Positions 8,383-17,378 of a stretch of 35,357 nt of DNA are shown here, one piece after another. Numbering within the stretch: the stretch's first letter is position 1; the number at the start of each line of letters is the position of its first letter. Made by a program: the position numbers and the translations under genes. Source of the DNA: Clostridium bornimense (GTDB lineage Bacteria; Bacillota; Clostridia; Clostridiales; Clostridiaceae); contig NZ_JAHLOD010000034.1 in NCBI RefSeq assembly GCF_018917145.1, positions 1 through 35,357 on the forward strand, given 5' to 3'. Below the pieces are notes generated by a model. That model had not been told where the DNA came from, did not search any database, and saw only the letters and a program-made list of their open reading frames with translations.

Positions 8383-9405
8383 ATGCAAGAAAAATTAAAG
8401 CTTATTGAAACAACTGCTATAGATGAATTAAATAAGGCTGTTACTAAAGAAGATATTGAAGCTATTAGAGTTAAGTATCTTGGGAAAAAAGGTGAAGTTA
8501 CTTTAATTCTTAGAGGAATGGGTGGATTATCACCAGAGGAAAGACCTATAGTTGGTAAACTAGTAAATGATGTTAGAGGAAATCTTGAAGAAAGAATAGA
8601 AAAATCATTAGCTGACATTAAGAAAAAAGAAAAAGAAGAAAGATTAAAAAATGAAGTAATAGATATTTCTATGCCAGGAGATAAGAATCCACTTGGAGGG
8701 AAAAATCCATTAACAATAACAATGGAAGAAATTCAAGATATATTCTTATCAATGGGATTCTCAATTGAAGAAGGTCCAGAAGTAGAACTTGATTATTATA
8801 ACTTTGAAGCATTAAATATTCCAAAGAATCATCCAGCTAGAGGAGAGCAAGATACATTCTATATTAATGATAATGTAGTTCTTAGAACACAAACATCTCC
8901 TGTACAAGTAAGAACAATGGAAAATCAAAAGCCTCCTATTAAGATGATATCTCCAGGGAAGGTATATCGTTCAGATGCAGTGGATGCTACACATTCACCA
9001 ATATTCTATCAAGTAGAAGGATTAGTTATTGATAAGGGAATAACTTTTGCTGACCTTAAGGGAACTCTTGAAACTTTCGTTAAAAAGATGTTTGGAGATA
9101 AAATGGTTACTAAGTTCAGACCACATCATTTCCCATTCACAGAACCATCTGCTGAAATGGATGCAACTTGTTTCGTTTGTGGTGGAGAAGGTTGTAAGGT
9201 ATGTAAGGGTGAAGGATTCATCGAAATATTAGGATGCGGTATGGTTCATCCTAAGGTGTTAGAAAACTGTGGAATAGATCCAAATGAATATAGCGGATTT
9301 GCTTTTGGATTTGGTCTTGATAGAATGGTAATGCAAAAGTTCGGAATAGATGATATCAGATTATTATATGAAGCTGATATGAGATTCTTAAAACAATTCA
9401 AATAA
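8383..9405 (+). CDS. pheS: Phenylalanine--tRNA ligase alpha subunit
   Basis: This catalytic subunit of the alpha2-beta2 synthetase is 340 residues, the normal length. It has an N-terminal coiled-coil tRNA-binding part (about 1-95) and a class II core with the [16 protein letters not shown] segment and the C-terminal [18 protein letters not shown] motif. A four-Cys insertion, [12 protein letters not shown], is present as in other Gram-positive PheS proteins. AGGAGG precedes the start. It follows the Phe T-box and is in an operon with pheT, which begins 19 bases downstream. Confidence 0.98.
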   Translation: MQEKLKLIETTAIDELNKAVTKEDIEAIRVKYLGKKGEVTLILRGMGGLSPEERPIVGKLVNDVRGNLEERIEKSLADIKKKEKEERLKNEVIDISMPGDKNPLGGKNPLTITMEEIQDIFLSMGFSIEEGPEVELDYYNFEALNIPKNHPARGEQDTFYINDNVVLRTQTSPVQVRTMENQKPPIKMISPGKVYRSDAVDATHSPIFYQVEGLVIDKGITFADLKGTLETFVKKMFGDKMVTKFRPHHFPFTEPSAEMDATCFVCGGEGCKVCKGEGFIEILGCGMVHPKVLENCGIDPNEYSGFAFGFGLDRMVMQKFGIDDIRLLYEADMRFLKQFK

Positions 9406-9424
9406 TAGGTAGGAGGTATAAAGA

Positions 9425-11797
9425 ATGTTAGTACCAATAGATTGGCTTAAAGACTATGTTGAGATAAAAGAAGATGCAAAAGATTTAGGTGATGCTTTAA
9501 CTTTATCAGGATCAAAGGTAGAAAAAGTTGAAGTGTATGGTGACGAAATACAAAATGTTGTAACAGGAAAAATTGTTAAAATAACAAAGCATCCAGAAGC
9601 AGATAAGCTTTCTATCTGCCAAGTTGATATTGGAGCAGAAGAACCAATACAAATTGTTACAGCGGCTACAAATATGAAGGAACAAGATGTAGTGCCAGTA
9701 GCACTTCATGGATCAACACTTCATGGTGGATTAAAGATTAAAAAAGGTAAGCTAAGAGGAGAAGTTTCTAATGGAATGTTCTGTTCTTTAGAAGAATTAG
9801 GATTAGCTGAAGAAGGAACTTGCCATGGATTACACATCATGGATACAAATACTCCATTAGGGGTAGATATTAAAGAGGCTGTTGATTTTGGTGGTGGAGT
9901 AATCGAATTTGAAATTACATCAAATAGACAAGATTGCTTCAGTGTATATGGAATAGCTAGAGAAGTTGCTGCTACTTATGGTAGAGAACTTAAAAAGTTA
10001 AATACTTCATACAAGACTGCTGGTGGCAATGTTAATGATATTGTAAAGGCAGAAATTAAAGATAACTTATGTAGAAGATATATGGCTAGAGCTATTAAAA
10101 ATGTTAAAATAGCACCATCACCATCATGGATGCAAAATAGATTAAACGAAGCTGGTATAAGACCAATAAATAATATTGTTGATATTACAAACTATGTAAT
10201 GGTAGAATTAGGTCAACCAATGCACGCTTATGATAGAAGAGATGTAGCAGAAGGAACTATTATTGTAGAAAGAGCTAAGGATAATGAGAAGTTCACTACA
10301 TTAGATGAAGTGGAAAGAACATTAACTTCAGAAATGCTTACAATAAGAGATGGAAAAGGTACTATCGGACTTGCTGGAATAATGGGTGGATTAAACTCAG
10401 AAGTTAAAGAAGATACTACTGAAATTATTTTTGAAGCTGCAAATTTTGAAGGTGTTAATATAAGATTAACTTCAAAGGAGTTAAATCTTAGAACAGATGC
10501 TTCAGGTAAATTCGAAAAAGATCTTGATCCAAACTTAGCAGCTTTAGCATTAGATAGAGCATGTGCATTAGTAGAAGAACTTGGCTGTGGAGAAATTGTT
10601 GATGGAACTATTGATATCTACAATGAAAAGAAAGAAGAAGGTCACTTAACAGTTTCAATAAGTTGGATTAATAAATTCTTAGGAACTGAAATTCATGGAA
10701 TTGAAATGAAGAGAATTTTAGAATCATTAGAAATGCCAACTGAAATTGATGGAGATAATTTAAAAATAACAACTCCAACTTTCAGAAGTGATATGAATAT
10801 AAAGGAAGATGTAGCGGAAGAAATCGTAAGAATTCATGGTTACAATAAAGTTGAAGCTACAGTACCATCAATTCATGCAACTAAGAGTGGTAAGAGCAAA
10901 AAAATGCAATTAAATGATGAATTAGCAAGAGTGTTAATAGGTTCAGGATTATATGAATCAATTGCATATTCATTCGTTAGTCCAAAGGTATTTGATAAAA
11001 TATTAATACCAGAGGATTCAGAATTACGTAATGTTGTTGAGATTAAGAATCCACTTGGAGAAGATTACTCAATCATGAGAACAACAACTATACCATCAAT
11101 GATGGAATCACTTGCTAGAAACTATTCAAGAAATAATAAAGAATGTAGATTATTCGAAAATGGAAAAATCTACATCAAAGAAGAAGGTAAGGAATTACCA
11201 AATGAAATAAATATATTAACAATAGGATTATATGGTGGAGTAGATTACCTTAACTTAAAAGGTGTAGTAGAAAATATTCTAGATCACTTTAAGGTTAAGA
11301 GTGCGAAGTTTGAAAGAGAAACTGAAAATCCATCATTCCACCCAGGAAAAACTGCTAAGGTTGTAATCGGAAGAGAAGTTATTGCAACTGTAGGAGAAGT
11401 TCATCCTGATGTAGCTGAAAATTACGGAATAGACGAAAGAGCATTTATTGCAGTAATTAACTTAGACAAATTATATAGCTTTGTTAAGAAAAACAATAAA
11501 TACACTCCACTTCCTAAATTCCCAGCTGTAACAAGAGATTTAGCAGTATTAATTGATGATGAAGTACTAGTAGCTGATATTGAAGAAGTTATTAAGAAGC
11601 AAGGTGGAGCTTTAGTTGAAGAATATAATCTTTTCGATGTTTATAAAGGTGCACAAGTTCCAGAAGGAAAGAAATCTGTAGCGTACTCAATAGTATACAG
11701 AGATCCAAATAAAACATTAAAAGATAGTGATGTAAATAAGGTTCATGATAAGATTGTTAGAACATTAGAACACAAATTAGGTGCAGCATTAAGATAA
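9425..11797 (+). CDS. pheT: Phenylalanine--tRNA ligase beta subunit
   Basis: The beta subunit handles tRNA recognition and editing of Tyr-tRNA-Phe. The 790-residue protein has the domain order of the bacterial family: an EMAP/OB-type tRNA-binding domain (about 40-150), the B3/B4 editing module (about 205-385, with [10 protein letters not shown]), B5 (about 405-480), a catalytic-like core, and a C-terminal FDX-ACB anticodon-binding domain (about 698-790, starting near [19 protein letters not shown]). AGGAGG lies upstream of the start. A strong terminator follows its stop, closing the T-box operon. Confidence 0.98.
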   Translation: MLVPIDWLKDYVEIKEDAKDLGDALTLSGSKVEKVEVYGDEIQNVVTGKIVKITKHPEADKLSICQVDIGAEEPIQIVTAATNMKEQDVVPVALHGSTLHGGLKIKKGKLRGEVSNGMFCSLEELGLAEEGTCHGLHIMDTNTPLGVDIKEAVDFGGGVIEFEITSNRQDCFSVYGIAREVAATYGRELKKLNTSYKTAGGNVNDIVKAEIKDNLCRRYMARAIKNVKIAPSPSWMQNRLNEAGIRPINNIVDITNYVMVELGQPMHAYDRRDVAEGTIIVERAKDNEKFTTLDEVERTLTSEMLTIRDGKGTIGLAGIMGGLNSEVKEDTTEIIFEAANFEGVNIRLTSKELNLRTDASGKFEKDLDPNLAALALDRACALVEELGCGEIVDGTIDIYNEKKEEGHLTVSISWINKFLGTEIHGIEMKRILESLEMPTEIDGDNLKITTPTFRSDMNIKEDVAEEIVRIHGYNKVEATVPSIHATKSGKSKKMQLNDELARVLIGSGLYESIAYSFVSPKVFDKILIPEDSELRNVVEIKNPLGEDYSIMRTTTIPSMMESLARNYSRNNKECRLFENGKIYIKEEGKELPNEINILTIGLYGGVDYLNLKGVVENILDHFKVKSAKFERETENPSFHPGKTAKVVIGREVIATVGEVHPDVAENYGIDERAFIAVINLDKLYSFVKKNNKYTPLPKFPAVTRDLAVLIDDEVLVADIEEVIKKQGGALVEEYNLFDVYKGAQVPEGKKSVAYSIVYRDPNKTLKDSDVNKVHDKIVRTLEHKLGAALR

Positions 11798-11801
11798 TAG
11801 A

Positions 11802-11839
11802 TAGCCACAAGAAAAGAAATTTTCTTGTGGCTTTTTCTT
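11802..11839 (+). terminator. Intrinsic terminator after pheT
   Basis: The hairpin AGCCACAAGAAAA/TTTTCTTGTGGCT is followed by a T-rich run and ends the pheST transcript. Confidence 0.9.
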
Positions 11840-11897
11840 TTACTCGACGGACAAGCAGTGTGGGGGTGGTGTATGTTGTTTAGTTTCATATATTAAC

Positions 11898-11992
11898 CTG
11901 TTCTAATTAAGTAGTGGTAATTTACTTATATATGAATATATGTAATAAGATAAGTTGTACAATACTGTTTTACCACCACTTAACTGCAACAG
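11898..11992 (-). mobile_element. 95-bp palindromic MITE-like copy
   Basis: The left end CTGTTCTAATTAAGTAGTG (11898-11916) is identical to that of the copy at 7908. The right end (11970-11992) is the exact reverse complement of the 23-base end found at 23472 and 20184. The internal loop differs in sequence and length from the other copies. It lies in the gap between pheT and bioY. Confidence 0.8.
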
Positions 11993-12077
11993 ATTCTAAT
12001 ATGAGATTTATCAAATACCATTAATCTTGTATTCATTTGTATACTAATAATAAAATTAAAGTTAGAAGAAAACTTTA

Positions 12078-12224
12078 GTGGATGAAATAAAAGATGATCA
12101 GCTTTCAATGAAACTTAAAAATGATTATGTATTTAAAAGAATTTTTGGAAACCCTAAAAATTCAGATTTGCTAATATCACTTTTAGAATAAATATTGAAT
12201 AAAAAAATTAAAGAAGAAATTTAA
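12078..12224 (+). pseudogene. Fragment of a Rpn/PD-(D/E)XK nuclease-family transposase gene
   Basis: From GTG 12078 the frame reads VDEIKDDQLSMKLKNDYVFK, then RIFGNPKNSDLLISLLE, a stop at 12189-12191, and ILNKKIKEEI before a second stop. The DYVFKRIFGN...LLISLL segment is the typical N-terminus of Rpn/YhgA-like PD-(D/E)XK proteins, normally about 280-300 residues. Only about 48 codons with an internal stop remain, so this is a dead remnant. It lies between a palindromic repeat (11898-11992) and an isolated repeat end (12306-12328). Repeat-associated recombination may have removed the rest. Confidence 0.7.
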
Positions 12225-12305
12225 TGTTTAAATATTAGAGAACTGTTTCATATAAAAAATATGTACAGCTCTTTTAGTTAACAAAATTAGTTTAATTAGA
12301 GGTTA

Positions 12306-12328
12306 TTACCACTACTTATCTAGAACAG
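12306..12328 (-). repeat. Solitary end of the dispersed repeat
   Basis: The reverse complement reads CTGTTCTAGATAAGTAGTGG plus TAA, matching the family end sequence with one or two changes. No partner end adjoins it. With the copy at 11898 it brackets the Rpn-like remnant. Confidence 0.7.
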
Positions 12329-12364
12329 ACGAAGATGTAATAAAAAAACATACAAAGTGCGCTC

Positions 12365-12420
12365 TACATTGTCAACTGCATTTTGATTATGGTTGACAAT
12401 GTAGATAAAATTGGTATAAT
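12365..12420 (+). promoter_or_regulatory. BirA-type biotin operator overlapping the bioY promoter
   Basis: A perfect 12-bp inverted repeat (TACATTGTCAAC at 12365-12376, GTTGACAATGTA at 12392-12403) is separated by 15 bases. Its half-sites resemble the TTGTNAAC/GTTNACAA pattern of Firmicute BirA operators. The right half contains the -35 TTGACA (12393-12398), followed by a 16-base spacer and TATAAT at 12415-12420, so bound repressor would block the polymerase. Position before bioY supports biotin control. Confidence 0.88.
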
Positions 12421-12453
12421 AAAATAAAAATGTAAAATAAGGAGAAGAGAGTA

Positions 12454-12996
12454 ATGAAGGTTAAGGATATTACATTAATAGCATTATTTACAGCACTAAT
12501 TTCTGTATGTGCGCAAATAACTATACCTATACAACCAGTGCCAATTACCGGAGCAATTGTAGGTATTTTTATAACAGGTGCTGTATTAGAAAAGAAACAA
12601 GGATTTATAGTAGGAATAATTTATATTTTATTAGGAACTGTTGGAATACCTATGTTCACAGGATTTGGAGCGGGAGTATCATCAATAATAGGACCTACAG
12701 GGGGATACCTTATAGTTTATCCTATAATGATTTATTTAATAGCTTGGTGTATTGAAAAGTTTAAGAAAGAAAATGTATTGTTTTTAACAATATATATGAT
12801 AATTTCTTTGATACCTTGTTATTTGATAGGAACAATTTGGCTTGCAATTTCATGTAAATTAGGTATATATCAAGCAATACTTTCTGGTGTTGCACCATTT
12901 GTTGTTTTTGATATTATGAAGGGAGTTGTTGCAGCTTTTATATCAGTGGCTATAAACAAAGCACTAGTGAAAGGGCATTTATATGAAAGAAATTAA
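12454..12996 (+). CDS. bioY: Biotin transporter BioY (ECF substrate-binding subunit)
   Basis: BioY is the membrane S-component that captures biotin and, with shared EcfA/T components, imports it. The 180-residue protein has about six hydrophobic segments and the family signatures: an N-terminal ALFTALISVCAQITIPIQPV, a GAIVGIFITGAVLEKKQG loop and GPTGGYLIVYP. AAGGAGA lies upstream of the start. A perfect BirA-type operator sits over its promoter. No EcfA/EcfT genes are in the window, so it presumably uses a shared energising module or works alone. The next gene overlaps its 3' end by 14 bases. Confidence 0.95.
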   Translation: MKVKDITLIALFTALISVCAQITIPIQPVPITGAIVGIFITGAVLEKKQGFIVGIIYILLGTVGIPMFTGFGAGVSSIIGPTGGYLIVYPIMIYLIAWCIEKFKKENVLFLTIYMIISLIPCYLIGTIWLAISCKLGIYQAILSGVAPFVVFDIMKGVVAAFISVAINKALVKGHLYERN

Positions 12997-13378
12997 GTTA
13001 AGGTATCATCATATAATGTGTATGCATACTTATTCCGGACATGGCTATAATGAAAGGTTTTCAAAAAATATTGAAAAGATTATTAAGGTTTTCAATGAAA
13101 ATCCGAATATTAATATTAGATTTGTAGATAAATGCGATGATATCTGCAAAGTGTGTCCTAATAGAGTAGGGGAATATTGCTCAGGAGAGGATTCTATTAG
13201 GGAAAAGGATAATAATGTGAAAAAATATTTTCAATTAGAACGAAAATTTATAGATACATATAAGGAATTAGTGGAAGAGATAAAGCCCACATTTAGTGAA
13301 TTACAAGATATATCAGAAGTTTGTGGACAATGTTATTTTAAAAAACTTTGCAACAAAGTATTACCTAAAAATATTTAA
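12983..13378 (+). CDS. DUF1284 cysteine-rich protein
   Basis: This 131-residue soluble protein matches the DUF1284 pattern: a start of the form KLRYHHIMCMHTYSGHGY, then CDDICKVCPNRVGEYC, and a C-terminal CGQCYFKKLC. Eight cysteines, plus His residues near the N-terminus, could bind metal or an Fe-S cluster, but that is inference because the family has no established function. It overlaps bioY by 14 bases in another frame, so it is probably translationally coupled and shares the biotin-controlled promoter. A terminator follows. Confidence 0.82.
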   Translation: MKEIKLRYHHIMCMHTYSGHGYNERFSKNIEKIIKVFNENPNINIRFVDKCDDICKVCPNRVGEYCSGEDSIREKDNNVKKYFQLERKFIDTYKELVEEIKPTFSELQDISEVCGQCYFKKLCNKVLPKNI

Positions 13379-13383
13379 GATGG

Positions 13384-13437
13384 AGTATATTGGATATTAT
13401 TACTAAATTTTGGACTAATATCTAATATACTTTTTTA
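13384..13437 (+). terminator. Intrinsic terminator after the bioY operon
   Basis: A 16-bp nearly perfect stem, AGTATATTGGATATTA (13384-13399) with TAATATCTAATATACT (13416-13431), is followed by six T residues. Confidence 0.85.
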
Positions 13438-13558
13438 TTTTTATCTATAATATAAAAATGTTTGCAAAAATATTTATAAGTTAAGCTTATATAATTGAGG
13501 TTTACGTATATAATATGATAGAATATAAGCATAAACAATACTTAAGAGGTGTTTTGAG

Positions 13559-14692
13559 ATGAATAAGGTAGTTGTAAAAGTAAACGGGGTAGAATATACA
13601 TTAAAGGGTGAAGAGAAAGAGGAATATTTACAAAGTGTAGCTGCATATGTGGACAAGAAAGTACAGATGATCTTAGACAAAAATTCTAAACTTTCATCTA
13701 CCGATGCATCTGTATTAGCTTCTATGAATATAGCTGATGAATTGTTTAAGTGGGACAAGTATATTGCCGAGTTAGAGGATAAAAACTCTATTTTAAAATC
13801 TTCACAAAAAAGCTATAATGAAAAAATAAGTGAATTACAATCAAAAGTAACTGAGTTAGAAGAAGAAGCTAAAAAAGCAGCTTTAGAAAATACTGAAGAG
13901 ATAAAAAAAGAATTAGATGATTTAAGAAATAGTTACATAGAGTTAGATAAAAAATATGCTACATTAAAAGAAAAGTATAGTAGTGCACAAAATTACACTA
14001 ATAAAGTAAAAGAAGAAAAAACAAATGTAATAAAAGAAAAAGAAGCAAAAATTAAGGAATTAGAAGTAGCAAATAAGGAAATAGTAAAATTGAAGAAGGT
14101 AAATACAGACTTACAATCTTCACAAAAGGACTTAGAAAAAGCAAGAAATAAAGCTACGGAAATTCAGAATGAATTAAAAACTTGCATGGGTCAATTAGAG
14201 GATACAAAAGGCAAGTTAGAAGAAACTACTAGACAACTTGAGGCAGCAGATAGAAAAGTTCAATATTCAAATCAAACTGTTGAGGATACAAATAAGAACT
14301 TAAGAGAATGTAATAAAAAACTTAATGAAACTAAGGAAAAATTAAAAGAAGCAGAAGTTAAGATAGAAAATGACACTAAGATGATAAATAGTTTAAATAT
14401 GAAAATTTCTAGAATGGAAAAGGATTCAAAACAAGAGCCTTTAGATCAAGCTAATGCATTAAGAGAAGCCGTAGAAAAAGATGCAGCTAATTTAAAAGCT
14501 CAATTTGAAATATTAGAAGTAGAAAGTAAAAAGATAAAAAATGAAAATGAAAAATTACTTTCTAGAAATAAGGAATTGAAGTTTTCATTACAGTCTACAA
14601 AGTACAAAGTTATGGATTTAGAAAAGAAATATTTAGATTCACAAATAACTATTGCTACTTTGAAGAAAAATAGCAATAAGATGTTTAAATAA
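13559..14692 (+). CDS. zapA: ZapA-like cell division protein with long coiled coil
   Basis: The N-terminal 75-80 residues (MNKVVVKVNGVEYTLKGEEK, then a VDKKVQMI...STDASVLASMNIADELFK helix) match ZapA, which cross-links FtsZ filaments at the division ring. Standard ZapA is only about 85-110 residues. This protein continues to 377 residues with nearly uninterrupted heptad-like Lys/Glu/Leu-rich coiled coil (about 75-365). No membrane segment is visible. A GAGGTGTTTTGAG region lies before the ATG. It precedes the U32 protease and mutS2, an order seen in clostridia. The extension could act as a spacer or a scaffold, but its partner is unknown. Confidence 0.8.
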   Translation: MNKVVVKVNGVEYTLKGEEKEEYLQSVAAYVDKKVQMILDKNSKLSSTDASVLASMNIADELFKWDKYIAELEDKNSILKSSQKSYNEKISELQSKVTELEEEAKKAALENTEEIKKELDDLRNSYIELDKKYATLKEKYSSAQNYTNKVKEEKTNVIKEKEAKIKELEVANKEIVKLKKVNTDLQSSQKDLEKARNKATEIQNELKTCMGQLEDTKGKLEETTRQLEAADRKVQYSNQTVEDTNKNLRECNKKLNETKEKLKEAEVKIENDTKMINSLNMKISRMEKDSKQEPLDQANALREAVEKDAANLKAQFEILEVESKKIKNENEKLLSRNKELKFSLQSTKYKVMDLEKKYLDSQITIATLKKNSNKMFK

Positions 14693-14700
14693 TTAAGAAG

Positions 14701-14730
14701 AAACGTAGCAATTTATTGCTACGTTTTTAA
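14701..14730 (+). terminator. Intrinsic terminator after zapA
   Basis: AACGTAGCAA/TTGCTACGTT forms a 10-bp stem with a short loop followed by T residues. It lies only 16 bases before the next start codon, so it may attenuate rather than fully block read-through. Confidence 0.8.
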
Positions 14731-14745
14731 ATAGGAGAAAGAAAT

Positions 14746-17082
14746 ATGGAAAAAATAGAATTATTAGCACCAGCAGGAAGTTTAGAGAGTCTTTATGCAG
14801 CAGTTAATAGTGGATGTGATGCTGTTTATTTAGGGGGAAGTAAGTTTTCAGCTAGGGCTTACGCTTCAAACTTTGGAGAAGAAGAGATGAAAGAGGCAGT
14901 TTTATATTGTCACTTAAATGGTGTAAAAATATATGTAACAATAAACACATTAATTAAAGATAAAGAAATGAAGGAAGCTGTAGAATATGTTAATTTTCTT
15001 CAATCTATAGGTGTCGATGGTGTTATAGTACAGGACCTTGGATTAGCTTATCTAATAAGAAAGAACTTTAAAGATATTGAACTACATGGATCAACACAAA
15101 TATCTATTCACAATGGAGAAGGGGCAAAGCTATTAAATGATCTTGGATTTAAAAGAATAGTTCTTGCTAGAGAATGTACATTAAAGGAGATAGAGCATAT
15201 CTCTAAAGACCTTGGAATAGAAACCGAAATATTTGTTCATGGTGCATTATGCGTATCATATTCAGGACAATGCCTTATGAGTTCAATGATTGGAGGACGT
15301 TCTGGCAATAGAGGAAAATGTGCTCAAAGTTGTAGACAAAATTATAAGCTAATAAACGAAAGAAATGGCGAAGAAACAGAAGGATATTTATTATCACCAA
15401 AAGACTTAGCTTTTATTGAAAATATAGGTGAAATTATTGAAAGTGGTACTGCATCATTAAAAATAGAAGGTAGAATGAAAAAGCCAGAATATGTTGCTGG
15501 TGTAGTATCTATATATAGAAAAGCTATCGACGCTTATTATGCAGGTGAATCTTTTGACTATGATAATGCCATGAAAAATCTTGCTAAACTTTTCAACAGA
15601 GAAGGTTTTTCTAAAGGATATTTATTTAAAAATGTTGGAGCAGATATGATGAGCTTCAAATTTCCACGAAATACCGGTATTGTAATAGGAGAAGCTGTAA
15701 GCAGTAATGAAGTATTATTAAAAGAAAATATAGTAATAGGTGATGGAATACGTTTTGGTGAAGAAGGCTTCACTATTTCTTCTATAACTGTTAAAGGAAA
15801 AAATGTAGAAGAAGCCTATATGGGAGACGTAGCTAAATTAAAAGAAGGTAAATTTAAAAAAGGCGAAAAAATATATAAAACTGCTGATGTTAAGTTATTA
15901 AAATCTTATGAAAGTACATTTAAGACAAAGTATTTAAAAAGAAATCCATTAGATCTTAATGTGTATTTTAAGATTGGTGAAAAAATGAAGATAACTACTT
16001 CATTTAGAGGTAAAACCTTTGAAGTTTATGGTGAAGAAGTTCAGACACCATTAAAACGACCACTATTTAAAGAAAATATCGAGGAAAATCTAAAGAAAAC
16101 AGGAAATACTCCATTTGAGGTAAGTAACATAACTTTCTCAGAATATGAAGAAGGTTTTATGGCAATATCAGCCTTAAATAATTTAAGAAGAACATTGATA
16201 GAGGAGATAATTGACTGGGTTAAAGTAGATAGAGCATTAGTAGAAAAGTTAGATTTAAATAGAGAAACTAAGAATATTAAAGAATTACCATCAGTATTAG
16301 TAATAGTACAAAATCTTAAGCAACTTAAGGGCGCATATAAAGGTGGCGCAAGGGATATTGCTATTAATCCTTTTATGAGAGGAACAAATATAGATTTTTC
16401 AGAAATTCCAGAGGATTTAAATTTATATTTAAGGATGCCTACAATAATAAAAGAAGAATACAAAATGGTATCAGCATATATTGAGCAAAATCTTGATAAG
16501 ATTAAAGGTTTAATAACATCAAACTTTGGAATAACTAGTGAGTTTCACAATAGAACATCTATAATCTTTGATTATAAAGGAAACTTATTTAATAAATATT
16601 CTATAGACTTCTTAGAATCTATGGTGGATGGAGTAACATTATCAGTAGAATTAAATAAAAATGAATTAAAAGATATATCAAAAGGTACTCCATTAACACC
16701 GTATGTATATATATATGGTAAAGTTGAAAGTATGATTTCAGAGTATTGTCCAATTGGTGCTACTTTCGGTGGAAAATGTGAAGTTAAAGGATGTAATATA
16801 GCTTGTGAAAAAGGTGATTTCATTTTAAGAGATAGATTGAAGGAAGATTTTAGAGTTAAAACAGATAAGTTCTGTAGAAGTCATATTTATAATAGTCATC
16901 CTATTAATTTAGTTGATAATATTAAGGAACTTAAAGGTATTAATATTTCTAATTTCAGAGTAGATTTTGTTGATGAAGATGAAAATAGAGTTCAACATAT
17001 AGTAGAGGCAATATTATCTGGAAATAATATTGAAGGTGAAGAAAAGTTTACAAAAGGACAATATAAAAGAGGGGTTCAATAG
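14746..17082 (+). CDS. U32 family peptidase / RlhA-like protein
   Basis: This 778-residue protein belongs to the long U32 family, whose E. coli members (RlhA, TrhP) are needed for hydroxylation of rRNA or tRNA nucleotides. Others are annotated as collagenase-like peptidases. The N-terminal TIM-barrel-like domain begins ELLAPAGSLESLYAAVNSG. The U32 signature lies at about residues 163-200, including EIFVHGALCVSYSGQC and GGRSGNRGKCAQSCR. A middle DUF3656-type region follows, and the C-terminus contains further cysteines (about 665-715: YCPIGA, CEVKGCNIAC, KFCRSH) that may complete a metal or Fe-S site. AGGAG precedes the start. The length suits the RlhA-like branch, but the exact substrate is not visible. 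Confidence 0.88.
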   Translation: MEKIELLAPAGSLESLYAAVNSGCDAVYLGGSKFSARAYASNFGEEEMKEAVLYCHLNGVKIYVTINTLIKDKEMKEAVEYVNFLQSIGVDGVIVQDLGLAYLIRKNFKDIELHGSTQISIHNGEGAKLLNDLGFKRIVLARECTLKEIEHISKDLGIETEIFVHGALCVSYSGQCLMSSMIGGRSGNRGKCAQSCRQNYKLINERNGEETEGYLLSPKDLAFIENIGEIIESGTASLKIEGRMKKPEYVAGVVSIYRKAIDAYYAGESFDYDNAMKNLAKLFNREGFSKGYLFKNVGADMMSFKFPRNTGIVIGEAVSSNEVLLKENIVIGDGIRFGEEGFTISSITVKGKNVEEAYMGDVAKLKEGKFKKGEKIYKTADVKLLKSYESTFKTKYLKRNPLDLNVYFKIGEKMKITTSFRGKTFEVYGEEVQTPLKRPLFKENIEENLKKTGNTPFEVSNITFSEYEEGFMAISALNNLRRTLIEEIIDWVKVDRALVEKLDLNRETKNIKELPSVLVIVQNLKQLKGAYKGGARDIAINPFMRGTNIDFSEIPEDLNLYLRMPTIIKEEYKMVSAYIEQNLDKIKGLITSNFGITSEFHNRTSIIFDYKGNLFNKYSIDFLESMVDGVTLSVELNKNELKDISKGTPLTPYVYIYGKVESMISEYCPIGATFGGKCEVKGCNIACEKGDFILRDRLKEDFRVKTDKFCRSHIYNSHPINLVDNIKELKGINISNFRVDFVDEDENRVQHIVEAILSGNNIEGEEKFTKGQYKRGVQ

Positions 17083-17135
17083 AATTAGTGTAGGAATATA
17101 ATGTTTGTCTTATAGAGTGATATGCAACTCTTAGG

Positions 17136-17245
17136 AAGTGGAGGTGGCTTGTCCACCACCACTTAACTAGAACAGGGGCTAATATGAGCAAACAATATAA
17201 AAAGCGAAGGATAGTGACTTGTCCACCACTACTTAACTAGAACAG
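17136..17245 (-). repeat. Two tandem ends of the dispersed repeat
   Basis: Two copies on the minus strand, at 17148-17175 and 17218-17245, are spaced 70 bp apart. On the plus strand each reads CTTGTCCACCACCACTTAAC (one copy with CCACTACTTAAC), then TAGAACAG. This matches the period and orientation logic of the array at 7695, but the intervening 42 bases have a different sequence. The first copy also forms a hairpin with the preceding AAGTGGAGGTGG (17136-17164). The rest of the 17083-17378 gap has no gene. Confidence 0.85.
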
Positions 17246-17378
17246 GTGTTAATATGAGAAAAACACTACAAACCCAACTGATAAGGAAAATTATAGATAA
17301 TATATATAACTAACATTTAGAAAACTAAATATTTACAAGCACTAAAGTAATAATGTATTGTATTTATAAGGAGATGAT

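Noticed and set aside
12507-12755. 82-codon frame inside bioY
   Set aside because: It is an out-of-frame shadow of bioY, rich in Asn, Tyr and Cys, with no ribosome site.
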